Made by a program: the position numbers and the translations under genes. Below are positions 11,283 through 18,988 of a DNA stretch of 18,988 nt, one piece after another (the stretch's first letter is position 1; each line of letters begins with the position of its first letter). Source of the stretch: Oehlia diaphana (Eukaryota > Glomeromycota > Glomeromycetes > Glomerales > Glomeraceae). The stretch is taken from contig QZLH01000607.1 of NCBI GenBank assembly GCA_003833135.1, positions 33,256-52,243 of the forward strand, in the 5' to 3' direction. The notes below the pieces were generated by a model. The model saw only the letters and a list, made by a program, of their open reading frames with translations. It did no database searches and was not told the DNA's origin.

Positions 11283-11310
11283 TACAGTATAAATAGTCTT
11301 TTGGGATCAC
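11283..11310 (-). pseudogene. Possible extra remnant of a kinase C-terminal tail
   Basis: The minus strand encodes KTIYTV-like residues in TATTTATACTGTA, echoing the SEAIYTV segment of the kinase pseudogene about 700 bp away (about 12018-12045). Short and uncertain; it may be a further tail duplication. Confidence 0.2.
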
Positions 11311-11507
11311 ACCACATTATTTTTAAGAAAAGCTAGCATTAAAAATTACAATGGCAAAACATATTTTTACCTTACTCCATTAGATTTACATTTTAGATCT
11401 AGGGAAATATATATATGTTGATTAAAGATACATTGGTATATTTACAATTACCTCATTAATCGATACCTGAGAATAATGTACTATTTATCACATCCAAATT
11501 TTTGATA

Positions 11508-12000
11508 GAAATGTCAATTTGTAGGGATTCTATTTATGAATTAAAAAAATTAGCATTTTTTTTACAATTGTTATGAACTTTTTTTTTTTTTTATAATTAA
11601 TACTTGAAGAATCCATGCTAATTATATTATCAATTTTTTTGATTAGCAAAGATTATCATTAATTTTTAATTGAGAAATATCGATTTGTTAGGATTCTACT
11701 TAATGAATGAATTATTACTAGTATATTTATCATAAATTTGGAATATTCTTTTGACAACACCTGAAAATTCCATGCTAATCATATTATCATAATGAATATT
11801 AGGACATTTTTGTTTAGAATGATCATTAATGTTCGATTGCTTGAGAAATATTAATTTGTAAAGATACTATTTAATAAATAAAAATATATTAATTTTTGTA
11901 ATTATTTAATTATTCTATCATAATATATAATACCTAAAGATTTCAAGCTAATTATATTATCATTTTGTTCATAATCATCAGTATTTTTTGGTTCAGGAAG
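11508..12000 (-). repeat. Three tandem degenerate copies (about 165-172 bp) of a kinase tail segment
   Basis: Units begin at 11508, 11673 and 11845 (GAAATRTCRATTTGT... on the plus strand) and each contains a CATGCTAATTATATTATCA-like block about 100 bp later. On the minus strand the blocks encode DNIIS-type residues and a QIDISQLKIND-type segment with a spacer that could be a former intron. These match the acidic tail of the adjacent kinase pseudogene. Copies are diverged and stop-containing. The third copy runs into the LPEPKNTDDYEQNDNIIS part of that gene. Confidence 0.55.
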
Positions 12001-13228
12001 ATTATTAAAATTAAGTAATTTACTGTATAAATAGCTTCCGAATGCGTTTTATATGATAACCCTAAACTGGTTGAGGTTGTTGTGCTGTTTGCTGATAAAT
12101 TACTATTTATTTCTTCTGCTTTTTTAATTTACTTTCCTAACTCTGTTTGATTATCAAACATTTCACAACACCATTGCTCTAAAATTTCAATTAATTCTTT
12201 TGCTTGTTGGACGATTTAATTGATTTGCATCTAAACATCTTTAATTAAATTTACAATTAATTGTGGCACTATAATATTAAATCTTGGCCTATGTCCTTGG
12301 CAAATTCTTATTACCAAATTATTGTCATGACTTATATCACGATATGGAGGTAGCCCACAAATTACTTCGTACATAATTATACCAAAACTATAGATATCAG
12401 AAGCTTTGGTATAATTGTGTTTTTGACTTTTTGTAAGATTTCAAGCGCCATGTAAGATAATACGCCATAGACATTATTTTTGTATTTTCTGATACAGGTC
12501 TACATAATCCAATATCAGTTATAAACATCCTATTTTCATTCATCAGTATATTGCTAACATGTAAATCTCGATGAACTAACTAACTACCAAGTCATTTTGA
12601 TGAATATTTTCAAGACCAGATATAATATCATATAAATTCTTTATTTTATTTTACAAACCAAATTTATTATAATTTGTATTTAAACATGTTCGTAAACTTT
12701 CATTCTTTGCATATTCTAAAATCATTATATAATTTTTTGTTTTTAGTTCTTGAGTTATTCAATAGAACTTAATAATATTATATGAACAATTTATTCAATT
12801 AATTTTATGATGCAATATAGAAGATTAGTTTTAAAATTACAAATCATTTATACTTCATTCATAAATTCTAATGTAACATTTTTTGAATCATTTAAACTTT
12901 TCAATTTTAAGGCTACAACCATATTTTGTCCGTTCACTGATCCAATTTGCTCTGTATACTTTGCCAAATCCACCTTTTGCAATAAATTTAATATCATTAA
13001 ATTTATCATTAGGAATCCATTCTAATACATTATATGCTTTATGAATTGATGAATGAGATCTTGAATAAATTTATCAATATCATTATTGCCACTTGTCCAA
13101 TTTTTAAAATTCGCTGGAAATGTACTGTATTGCATTACATACAACATAACATACTTCACATTTGTCATCATCTAAAACCAACATATAATCTTTTGTTACT
13201 GGATTTCGAGTTATTCCATAAAATTTAC
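11940..13228 (-). pseudogene. TKL-like protein kinase pseudogene (Glomeromycotina expanded family)
   Basis: Kinase motifs appear in the right order but in shifting frames on the minus strand: EWIPNDKFNDIKFIAKGGFG (about 12970-13025, glycine loop), VVALKLKSLNDSKNVTLEFM (about 12855-12915, conserved lysine), VHRDLH (12559-12576, catalytic loop), ITDIGLCRPV (about 12495-12525, DIG in place of DFG), then a 60-codon intact run with SDIYSFGIIMYEV and DISHDNNLVIRICQGHRPRF (about 12240-12412), then LDANQLNRP and an acidic LPEPKNTDDYEQND tail. Frameshifts, stops (for example after VNLIKDV) and a small TTAG duplication before HRDLH show it is non-functional. The sequence style matches the hugely expanded kinase-like family of Rhizophagus. 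Its 5' end carries a separate kinase fragment. Confidence 0.82.
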
Positions 13229-13303
13229 AAATTCATTGTAAATCTACAAATATACGGCAAATTATAAATTTTACTATTTAAAAAGGTACTTTATAAATCA
13301 CAT

Positions 13304-13394
13304 CACTGGTGCTCAACATCATAGTATGTGTTTTCATGAAAGCTATAGCTTAAATTAAAGAAGTCACTCAATTAAAATTGTTCAGCACCCCCTG
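13304..13394. mobile_element. Possible 91-bp MITE-like element with imperfect terminal inverted repeats
   Basis: The left end CACTGGTGCTCAAC and the reverse complement of the right end, CAGGGGGTGCTGAAC, agree at most positions. The interior has no coding potential. No clean target-site duplication is visible, so the call is tentative. It lies immediately upstream of the kinase pseudogene's 5' end. Confidence 0.3.
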
Positions 13395-13479
13395 AAAATG
13401 GACAGAAAAAGTTTACTTAGTACTTTTTTTTTTATATTAAAACGCGAAAAATCCTAAATAAAATTAAAAATTATTAATA

Positions 13480-13640
13480 AAATTTAGTTTAAAAAAAAAA
13501 TGGGACGAAGTGATATAAAAAAAAAAAAAATTTTTTTAAAAAAAAAAGAGTGAATGAGGAGGAATCTATAAGAAAAAAAAAAATTTTTTTTTTTTAAAAC
13601 AAAGCATGATAAAAAAGAAGTGGGATAATATAAAAGAAAA
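13480..13640. repeat. Alternating poly-A/poly-T homopolymer tract
   Basis: Runs of 8-14 A directly abut runs of 8-12 T (about 13515-13600), forming self-complementary blocks. It is simple-sequence DNA with no gene; the overlapping minus-strand open frame is low-complexity. Confidence 0.6.
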
Positions 13641-13704
13641 GGAGGGGGGTAAAGTAAGAGGATCATAACTCATAACAATAAACAATTACGTGGTCATATG
13701 TTAT

Positions 13705-13876
13705 GATACGGAAAGTATACGAATGGAAATACGGAATAATGATAAAATTATTAAGTTTAAAAATTCAGTATAAATTCCGTATACACAATATACATTCCGT
13801 ATACATTAATATTTTTTAAAAATCTTCAAAATGAATTATATGAAATATATGGAATTATAATACGGAATTTATAAAC
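13705..13876. repeat. Cluster of ATACGGAAT / ATTCCGTAT inverted and direct repeats
   Basis: GATACGGAAAGTATAC (13705) and ATACGGAATAAT (13729) are inverted relative to two direct copies of ATTCCGTATACA-like sequence (about 13774 and 13794). A further AATACGGAATTTATA lies near 13858. The arms could form a hairpin about 95 bp across. It may be a MITE remnant. Confidence 0.4.
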
Positions 13877-13879
13877 CAC

Positions 13880-14700
13880 ATATAAAATATATACAAACGT
13901 ATCATTTATTTATATAGATTTTTTATAGTGATTGTTGAGAAATAAGATCCTATGAAAAGTAAAAAAGATGGTACCTTCAGACTTGCATGAAAACGTCATT
14001 ACCATCATACTATGCCCATAGACGCAGTAAATTTGTGGCTAATAACATTACTGATTTTTAATATTTTTTATATTGAACTAAGCATAAATGAAGACTTGAG
14101 ACATAAAAGCACCTCTTATTAATATGTTATTAGGTAGTTTATATCTCTTTTAAATTTTGCATCTAATTAATTAATTCACAAACTCTATTTATTTAAAGTA
14201 CTATTATGCAGACTTATTAATTAAAAATTTAATGTTACAATAAAAAGCTTAAAAGGAATGCTTTTAGGCTTAATCTTTATAATGATCGTCATACATTAAT
14301 GTTTTTTGTTGAAAGTCGATTCATTATAATTAATATTACTGGTATTTTACAATAATTTCTAATGGAATCAAGGATGCAATTGGTGCGGAGTAATATCACG
14401 TGATCATAGTAAAAATATTTTTTACGCCTCCACTTTATCAACTTTATTAAATATTCTGGAGAAAACCTATCTGTCGCGTAGAGTTATTCTATTGAGTCAT
14501 TTAAAACGGTATACAAATCGTATACTCAGTAAAACTACTTCTACATATGTACAGTATAACAAAAAATCATTGTATAACAATATAATACAATAATAGCAAT
14601 ACAAATATACAATCAACTATGATACAAAAATTTTTTTTCATCAAAACTCTCACTTTCGCGACTCTCACGTCCTCCCACATTCTCTTTTCTAGTAAACTTT
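13880..14700. other. AT-rich intergenic, no gene recognised
   Basis: Non-coding on both strands. It contains an ATCACGTGAT palindrome (about 14395-14406) similar to the one in the Tc1-like terminus near 10100, so a transposon scrap is possible. A ACGGTATAC / GTATAC pair is also present near 14506-14525. Confidence 0.45.
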
Positions 14701-14706
14701 TTAACC

Positions 14707-15355
14707 ATGAATACTATTATTAACAAAGAAGATATAATTTACGAAGAAGATCTTATTGTAGAACGGAGGTAACTAAATATGCCATGGAAAAAACCTTAAA
14801 TTAGTAACAACAATTTTACAGCAAGTAATTCATTTGACAATGTAATATTTATGTAATATTTGATGCAAAATGTTGATTATTAGAGGACAAAAGTTGGATA
14901 AGATAATATTTATATCTATTAATGTTTATCAAAGTTATAATATACCTAATCATGGGCGTGATAAAGGACCTATTGCTCGTGAAGTTCAATTCAATAAACG
15001 AAAAAGTAATGTTAAATTTAAAAAAAATTATATTAAAAATTGATCTCACTTTGAATAATTTAATCCAATTTATTTATTTATTATATACCAACTAACTCAC
15101 AGATTAAAAAATTCAAATGCTGCGAAATCAACTGCAAAACGTAGATCTGTAAGGCCTAGTCCAATTTCAATGAACTTGAATATCAAGAAGAAAATATTAA
15201 CTTTAAAAGAACGTTAAATTTCTTTAAGAGAACACAAAGCAAAAATTCATATGATGGAATTATCCAATCTCGAAAAAGAACGTAATTATCATAGGGCGAT
15301 CAGGTTGCAACTTAAAAGACCAGATTTTTATTTGTATTCTGAAAAATTCGCGTAA
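14707..15355 (+). pseudogene. Decayed coding gene of unknown family
   Basis: Three stretches look coding. At 14707-14768 an ATG frame gives MNTIINKEDIIYEEDLIVER, ending at a possible donor GTAACT. At 14870-15043 a 57-codon frame contains NIPNHGRDKGPIAREVQFNK. From about 15111, after a CTCACAG acceptor-like site, one frame runs about 80 codons with a single stop (TAA at 15214-15216). It gives AAKSTAKRRSVRPSPISMNL, then LREHKAKIHMMELSNLEKER, and ends near EKFA at 15354. The last part is rich in charged residues and looks like a coiled coil. I could not join the pieces in one frame, so it is probably broken. I do not recognise the family. Confidence 0.4.
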
Positions 15356-15552
15356 GTTTAACACTGAAATTTAGAACCTGTAGTAAGATCATAATTTTTT
15401 ATTTGAGTTATTGAGTATAAATATTAATATTTGATATATATTACAAATTTACAATATACATATTAAAAGTTATATACATACAATGGAGTACAGTAAAAAT
15501 TTATACGCTATACTCAACAACTTTTTTATGACCGTACACTACAACTTTCCAT
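15356..15552. other. AT-rich spacer
   Basis: No gene or repeat family recognised. Confidence 0.4.
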
Positions 15553-16205
15553 CTTACCTCTTTTTTTGGGTATAAAGATAAACTGTACTGTATCAACGCA
15601 AAAAGAACAGGATGCCTACAAAAAAAAGATAAAATAAATTAAAAATGTTATTACAGATAAGTTTCGATTAGAAACTTACCATATCGACATATCCAAGTCT
15701 AAGCTGAAGTACCTACAAAAAAAAAAAAAAGATAAAATTTTTTAAAAAAATAAATTAAAAAAATGATTCGAATTTTCAAATCAAAACTTACCAGACCCAA
15801 GTCCCATAGCCGAAGAAACTGACACCTAAAAAAAAAAAAAAATTTGAACCTCCATTGAGTCCATGCGTTCAAAGACCCTGAAGAACCAGCAGCCCACAAA
15901 AAGAAGAAAAAAAAGAAACATTATGTGTTTCATTGAAAGAATTATTTACAAAAAGTCAAAACCTTCCCCACCAAATTTCCTTTCTTATAGCCCAAGTCGG
16001 CGCTCTACAAAAAATACGAAAAGAAACGTTAGTTCGTTTCCCATATTTAAAATATAAAAAATCTGCTTCCTCCTTCCCTTTCCCATTTCTTACTTTAAAG
16101 TCCAGTTTGTTCCAAGCCGGTATCCTCCTACGAAAAAAAAATAACGAAAAAACATTAGTTTGTTTCTTAAAAATAAAAAGAAAATAATCCCCTTCCATTT
16201 CTTAC

Positions 16206-16238
16206 CTTAAAGTCCAGTTTCGTGACCAAGCTGGCATC
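16206..16238 (-). other. Representative 33-bp exon-like core of the array
   Basis: Bounded by TTTTTTTTGTAG (ending at 16239) and GTAAG (16201-16205) on the minus strand; phase-0 translation DASLVTKLDFK. Related cores at 16338-16369 and 16457-16492 differ by substitutions and single-base or 3-base length changes. Confidence 0.4.
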
Positions 16239-16959
16239 CTACAAAAAAAAAGACAATGAAAAAGAAATGTTAGTTCATTTCTTAAATATAAAATAACAAA
16301 AATCCCCTTCCTCCTTTCGCTTTTCCACCTTTCTTACCTTAAGGTCCAGTTTGTGTCCAAGCCGGCGTCCTATAAAAAAAAAAACAATGAAGTTCGTTTC
16401 TTAAATTTAAAATAGCAAAAAATCCACTTCCTCCTTCTCCTTTCTCCATTTCTTACCTTAAAGTCCAGTTTCATGTTCAAGCTAGCATCCTCCTACACAT
16501 CCTACAAAAAAAAGTGAAAAAACATTAGTTTGTTTCTTAAATAATAAAAGGAAAATAAATCCCCTTTCCATTTCTTACTTTAAGTCTGGTTTCGTGACCG
16601 CTGGCTTCCTACAAAAAATAACAATGAAAAGAAACGTTAGTTCGTTTTAAATTAAAAAAAAAAGAAAGTAAATTTAAAAAGTTTCAAAGCAAATATTTGA
16701 TTCAAAACTTACCAATTCATTCCAATACGTTGATCTACAGCAAGGTACTATCCTACAAAAAAGAACATTGAAGCCAAGTGGCGTCCAACGTCACTAAAAA
16801 GTCCAATGCTGAAGGAACCGGATACCTACAAAAAAAAAAAGATAAAATTTAAATAATAAATTGAAAAAACTTATTTCAAATAGAAACTTACCATATTAGA
16901 ATCTAAGCTGAAGGAACAAAAAAAAAGATAAGATTTTAAAAATAAATTAAAAAAAATAT

Positions 16960-16982
16960 GTAAGTTTCGAAATGAAACTTAC
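16960..16982. repeat. Perfect inverted repeat containing GTAAG on both strands
   Basis: GTAAGTTTC and GAAACTTAC flank a 5-base loop, giving a 9-bp perfect stem. A related arm pair TAAGTTTC / GAAACTTA occurs at 15658-15678. The donor-like GTAAG sits in the stem. Confidence 0.6.
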
Positions 16983-16997
16983 AGTAGTACTTCCAAG

Positions 16998-17230
16998 AAA
17001 AAAAAAGGCGGAAAAAAGGTGGGAGGAAAATTAAAGGTAGAAAAGGAAGGGGAGAACGAAAGGGAAAGGGAAGAACGAAAGGGAAGGGGAAGTACGAAAA
17101 GGAAGAGAATGAAAGAATCTAAAAAGGCGGAAAAAAGGTATGAGAAAAAGGTAGAAAAGGAAGGGGAGAAAGGGAAGAACGAAAGGTACGAAAGGTACGA
17201 AAGGGAAGGGGATGAAAGAGTCTAAAAAAG
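16998..17230. repeat. Polypurine tract with two about 115-bp tandem units
   Basis: The plus strand is almost all A and G. AAGGCGGAAAAAAGGT occurs at 17005 and 17124, GTAGAAAAGGAAGGGGAGA at 17037 and 17151, and GAAAGARTCTAAAAA at both unit ends. Open frames on either strand here are low-complexity and not convincing genes. Confidence 0.65.
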
Positions 17231-17255
17231 GTAAAAAAAAGTTTAAATTTGCCAT

Positions 17256-17866
17256 TGTTCAAAAACGTGATGATTCACATGATCAATCGGCAAAAATTTT
17301 ACCAAGATCGAAATAGCAGATCATTACTAATTTAGGTTGAATAATTAATTCTGGCCGAATTTAATAAAATAAAAAAACTGATTCATCGACAAGTAATATT
17401 TAATGCATCGAAAAATTATCTTGAATTGATTTTTTCGGCTAAATTTTGATGATAATTACCATCTATTCACAACCTATTAACCACCTATTTAATAGCATTT
17501 TACAACTTCGTAAAGATATTTTATCGACAATTTCATGAGATCGTTTGATACCACTTCGTCACATGTTGGTTAATAGATCGTTGTGATTTGATGGCGATTT
17601 CATAACTGCATGGTAACAAATCACAGGTTTCTGCAAAGTTTTGATCTATTTTTTATTTATTTATTTATTTTATCTTTATATTTCTTTTTATCCAAGAAAA
17701 ATTTTTATTAAAGAATTCATAAAATTTAAAAAAGAAAAATACTTAAAATACTTTTAAAATTTTTCTAAATGAATTTTTTCTTAATTAATAATTTTAAATT
17801 ATTTTAGATTATAGCATTAGTTTATTATTATTTTTTTTTAATCAGAAGTCTTGACTGACTGATATC
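17256..17866. other. Intergenic, no gene seen; TTTA microsatellite inside
   Basis: A run of TTTA units lies at about 17651-17672. The rest is unremarkable AT-rich DNA with no coding signal. Confidence 0.5.
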
Positions 17867-17922
17867 GGTCACGGTTATGACTGGTCATAATTGGTTAATG
17901 ACCGTGACCGTTGCCACCCCTA
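17867..17922 (-). mobile_element. Possible hAT-like transposon terminus
   Basis: The minus strand reads TAGGGGTGGCAACGG from 17922, resembling the consensus start of many hAT terminal inverted repeats (CAGGGGTGGCAA type). Just inside is an inverted repeat with perfect 9-bp arms GGTCACGGT (17867-17875) and ACCGTGACC (17901-17909). If real, the element extends toward lower coordinates. I did not find the opposite terminus. Confidence 0.4.
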
Positions 17923-18189
17923 TTAATGATTTGACTTGGCGATTTAATAATTTTTCACCTTGGTGATGGTCACGTGTACGTGCATGAAATGTTTGTGACA
18001 TTTAGGTCTCGGTGAAACGTCTGTCGGTGAAATGACCAGACCCGTGATATCACCTCATTATTAAATTTGTACATTAAATTTTATTGGCTAATTGATATAC
18101 AGGTCTTTCCAGTTCTTTATAACTACTAAGGTATGTTTTTTATTTTTTTATTTTTGTTTATTTATTGCATGTAATTTCAGTTCCCTACT
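17923..18189. other. Short-repeat-rich spacer
   Basis: Contains CACGTGTACGTG (about 17971-17982, near-palindromic) and repeated CGGTGAAA words (about 18008-18035). No gene recognised. Confidence 0.35.
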
Positions 18190-18475
18190 AACTTTATTTC
18201 TTCTTTTAATTTTATGGGTTTGGTTTTTACTTGGTCCCCCCTGTTTATCTCATTTCCATCCCTTCTCCATTTTTTGTTTTTTTTTGTCTTTTCATTTCAT
18301 TGCTCTTTTTATTCTTCCCTTCCTTCATTTTTTCCGTTGTTTTTATTTCCTCTTTGCTTCTTCATCTTTTCATTCCTTTACACTTCCCTTTGTTCCTTGT
18401 ATTTTTTTATTCCCCTTTGATCCATTTCGTCCCCCTCCATTCTTTTCATTTTTTTCATTCCCACTTGACCTTCAT
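18190..18475. repeat. Polypyrimidine tract
   Basis: The plus strand is dominated by C and T. Three overlapping open frames translate to Phe/Leu/Ser/Pro-rich low-complexity sequence, as expected from composition, so none is called as a gene. It has the strand bias opposite to the 16998-17230 polypurine tract. Confidence 0.6.
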
Positions 18476-18680
18476 CCTATTGTTATTGACGATAAAAATA
18501 TAATTTAAAATAAAAAATTATTATTAAAGAATATTTTGCTAAAAAAAATAATCCATTGCTCCCAATTGTTATCTAATAAAAAAAACCTGTTGCGGCCTAT
18601 TATTATCGACGAAAAAAATATAATTTTAAAAAAAAATCTTTGTGCCCAATTGTTATCAGGAAAAAAATCAAAAAAACATT
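18476..18680. repeat. Degenerate short direct repeats, A-rich
   Basis: CC(C/T)ATTGTTATY-type words recur at about 18476, 18559, 18596 and 18643. Each is followed by GACGA or a variant and an A-rich run, and two also share AATATAATTT. No coding potential is evident. Confidence 0.5.
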
Positions 18681-18988
18681 TAATAGCGATTTATTTTAAA
18701 AAAAAATTGACCGTATCAGAATCTAGCTAGTAAATATCTGACATGAATACTTTGGGTCATCCGGGATCAAACTTTCAGGATCTTCAATCTAATCGTAAAA
18801 AGAGTACACAGTTAGTTATAATAGTATTAGTAATCGACAAACGGGCTAATTAATTTTTTTAATTTCAGTAATAAATACGGAGTAGATGTTATCGTATGAA
18901 ATAATATCATGTGAAATTAGAATATTATAGCTTTTTTTAAATATCCTTTAAATTTTGGTAATAAAACTACGATAATTTCTACCAATAA
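18681..18988. other. Right-edge sequence, no gene seen
   Basis: AT-rich with no recognisable feature. A gene continuing past the edge cannot be excluded. Confidence 0.4.

Larger units (their letters stand above)
15553..16990 (-). repeat. Tandem array of micro-exon-like units with splice-site signals
   Basis: On the minus strand eleven GTAAG donors occur (CTTAC on plus at 15553, 15675, 15787, 16089, 16201, 16333, 16452, 16574, 16708, 16887, 16978). Most are preceded within 16-58 bp by a T-rich tract ending in AG, often TTTTTTGTAG. The exon-like cores lie at 15558-15615, 15680-15712, 15792-15825, 16094-16127, 16206-16238, 16338-16369, 16457-16492, 16579-16608, 16713-16752 and 16892-16907. Central units (105-132 bp period) share a core reading DASLVTKLDFK or EDASLNMKLDFK. 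Outer units form a second sequence family. Core lengths of 30, 33 and 36 keep frame, but 32, 34, 40, 16 and 58 do not, so one continuous frame is not shown. No start exon is identified. It may be a live or decayed repeat gene or a satellite. Confidence 0.5.

Noticed and set aside
11940..13228. Active kinase gene with introns in place of frameshifts
   Set aside because: Several frame changes occur inside conserved motifs without GT-AG sites, and stops follow intact segments, so splicing cannot restore the domain.
14849..15049. 66-codon minus-strand frame
   Set aside because: Antisense to the coding-like segment of the decayed gene at 14870-15043; low-complexity Ile/Asn/Phe content.
15553..16990. 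CRISPR-like array
   Set aside because: Units are regularly spaced, but both core and spacer are related between copies, the setting is eukaryotic with introns, and there are no cas genes.
17031..17255. 74-codon minus-strand frame rich in Phe, Pro and Leu that resembles a hydrophobic or signal sequence
   Set aside because: It is just the translation of a polypyrimidine strand made of two tandem units; hydrophobicity follows from composition.
18092..18508. 138-codon plus-strand frame resembling a multi-pass membrane protein
   Set aside because: Three overlapping frames are open at once across a C/T-rich tract, which indicates base composition and not selection.

Overview
The window looks like nuclear DNA of a very AT-rich fungus. 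The best guess is an arbuscular mycorrhizal fungus (Glomeromycotina, Rhizophagus-like). This rests on short GT-AG introns of 63-116 bp, long AT-rich intergenic stretches full of homopolymers, and a decayed copy of the TKL-like protein kinase family that is greatly expanded in those fungi (motifs such as SDIYSFGIIMYEV and DISHDNNLVIRICQGHRPRF). The assignment is from recognition only; no search was run.

Layout: 1-105 is a GC-richer, inverted-repeat-rich piece resembling the end of a hAT-type DNA transposon. 106-1781 is mostly non-coding, with a short GC-rich 36-codon ORF at 522-632 and a TATA-like box at 1619. 1782-9365 (+) is the one clearly intact gene. Its eleven inferred exons join in frame into a 2262-residue TRANK1-like superfamily-1 (UvrD-like) helicase/ATPase with recognisable motifs I, II, III, IV, V and VI, a TPR-like helical region, a CCCH-like cysteine/histidine cluster, three IQ-like repeats and a C-terminal coiled coil.

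9440-10140 (-) is a frameshifted Tc1/mariner transposase relic with one terminal repeat still visible. 10141-11280 holds nothing recognisable. 11283-13228 (-) is a badly decayed kinase pseudogene. Its C-terminal tail segment is present three times in tandem, and its 5' end is joined to a fragment of a second kinase domain. 13304-14700 contains small inverted-repeat elements and homopolymer runs. 14707-15355 (+) looks like another decayed coding gene of unknown identity.

15553-16990 is the most unusual part. On the minus strand it is a tandem array of about ten units, each with a roughly 30-40 bp exon-like core between a T-rich tract ending in AG and a GTAAG donor. It could be a micro-exon gene encoding about 11-residue repeats, its relic, or a satellite that happens to carry splice sites. 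It is followed by a duplicated polypurine tract (16998-17230), a hAT-like terminus (17867-17922), a polypyrimidine tract (18190-18475) and short A-rich direct repeats near the right edge.

There is no operon logic here. The intact helicase stands alone, flanked by transposon and gene-family debris typical of an accessory, repeat-rich compartment.
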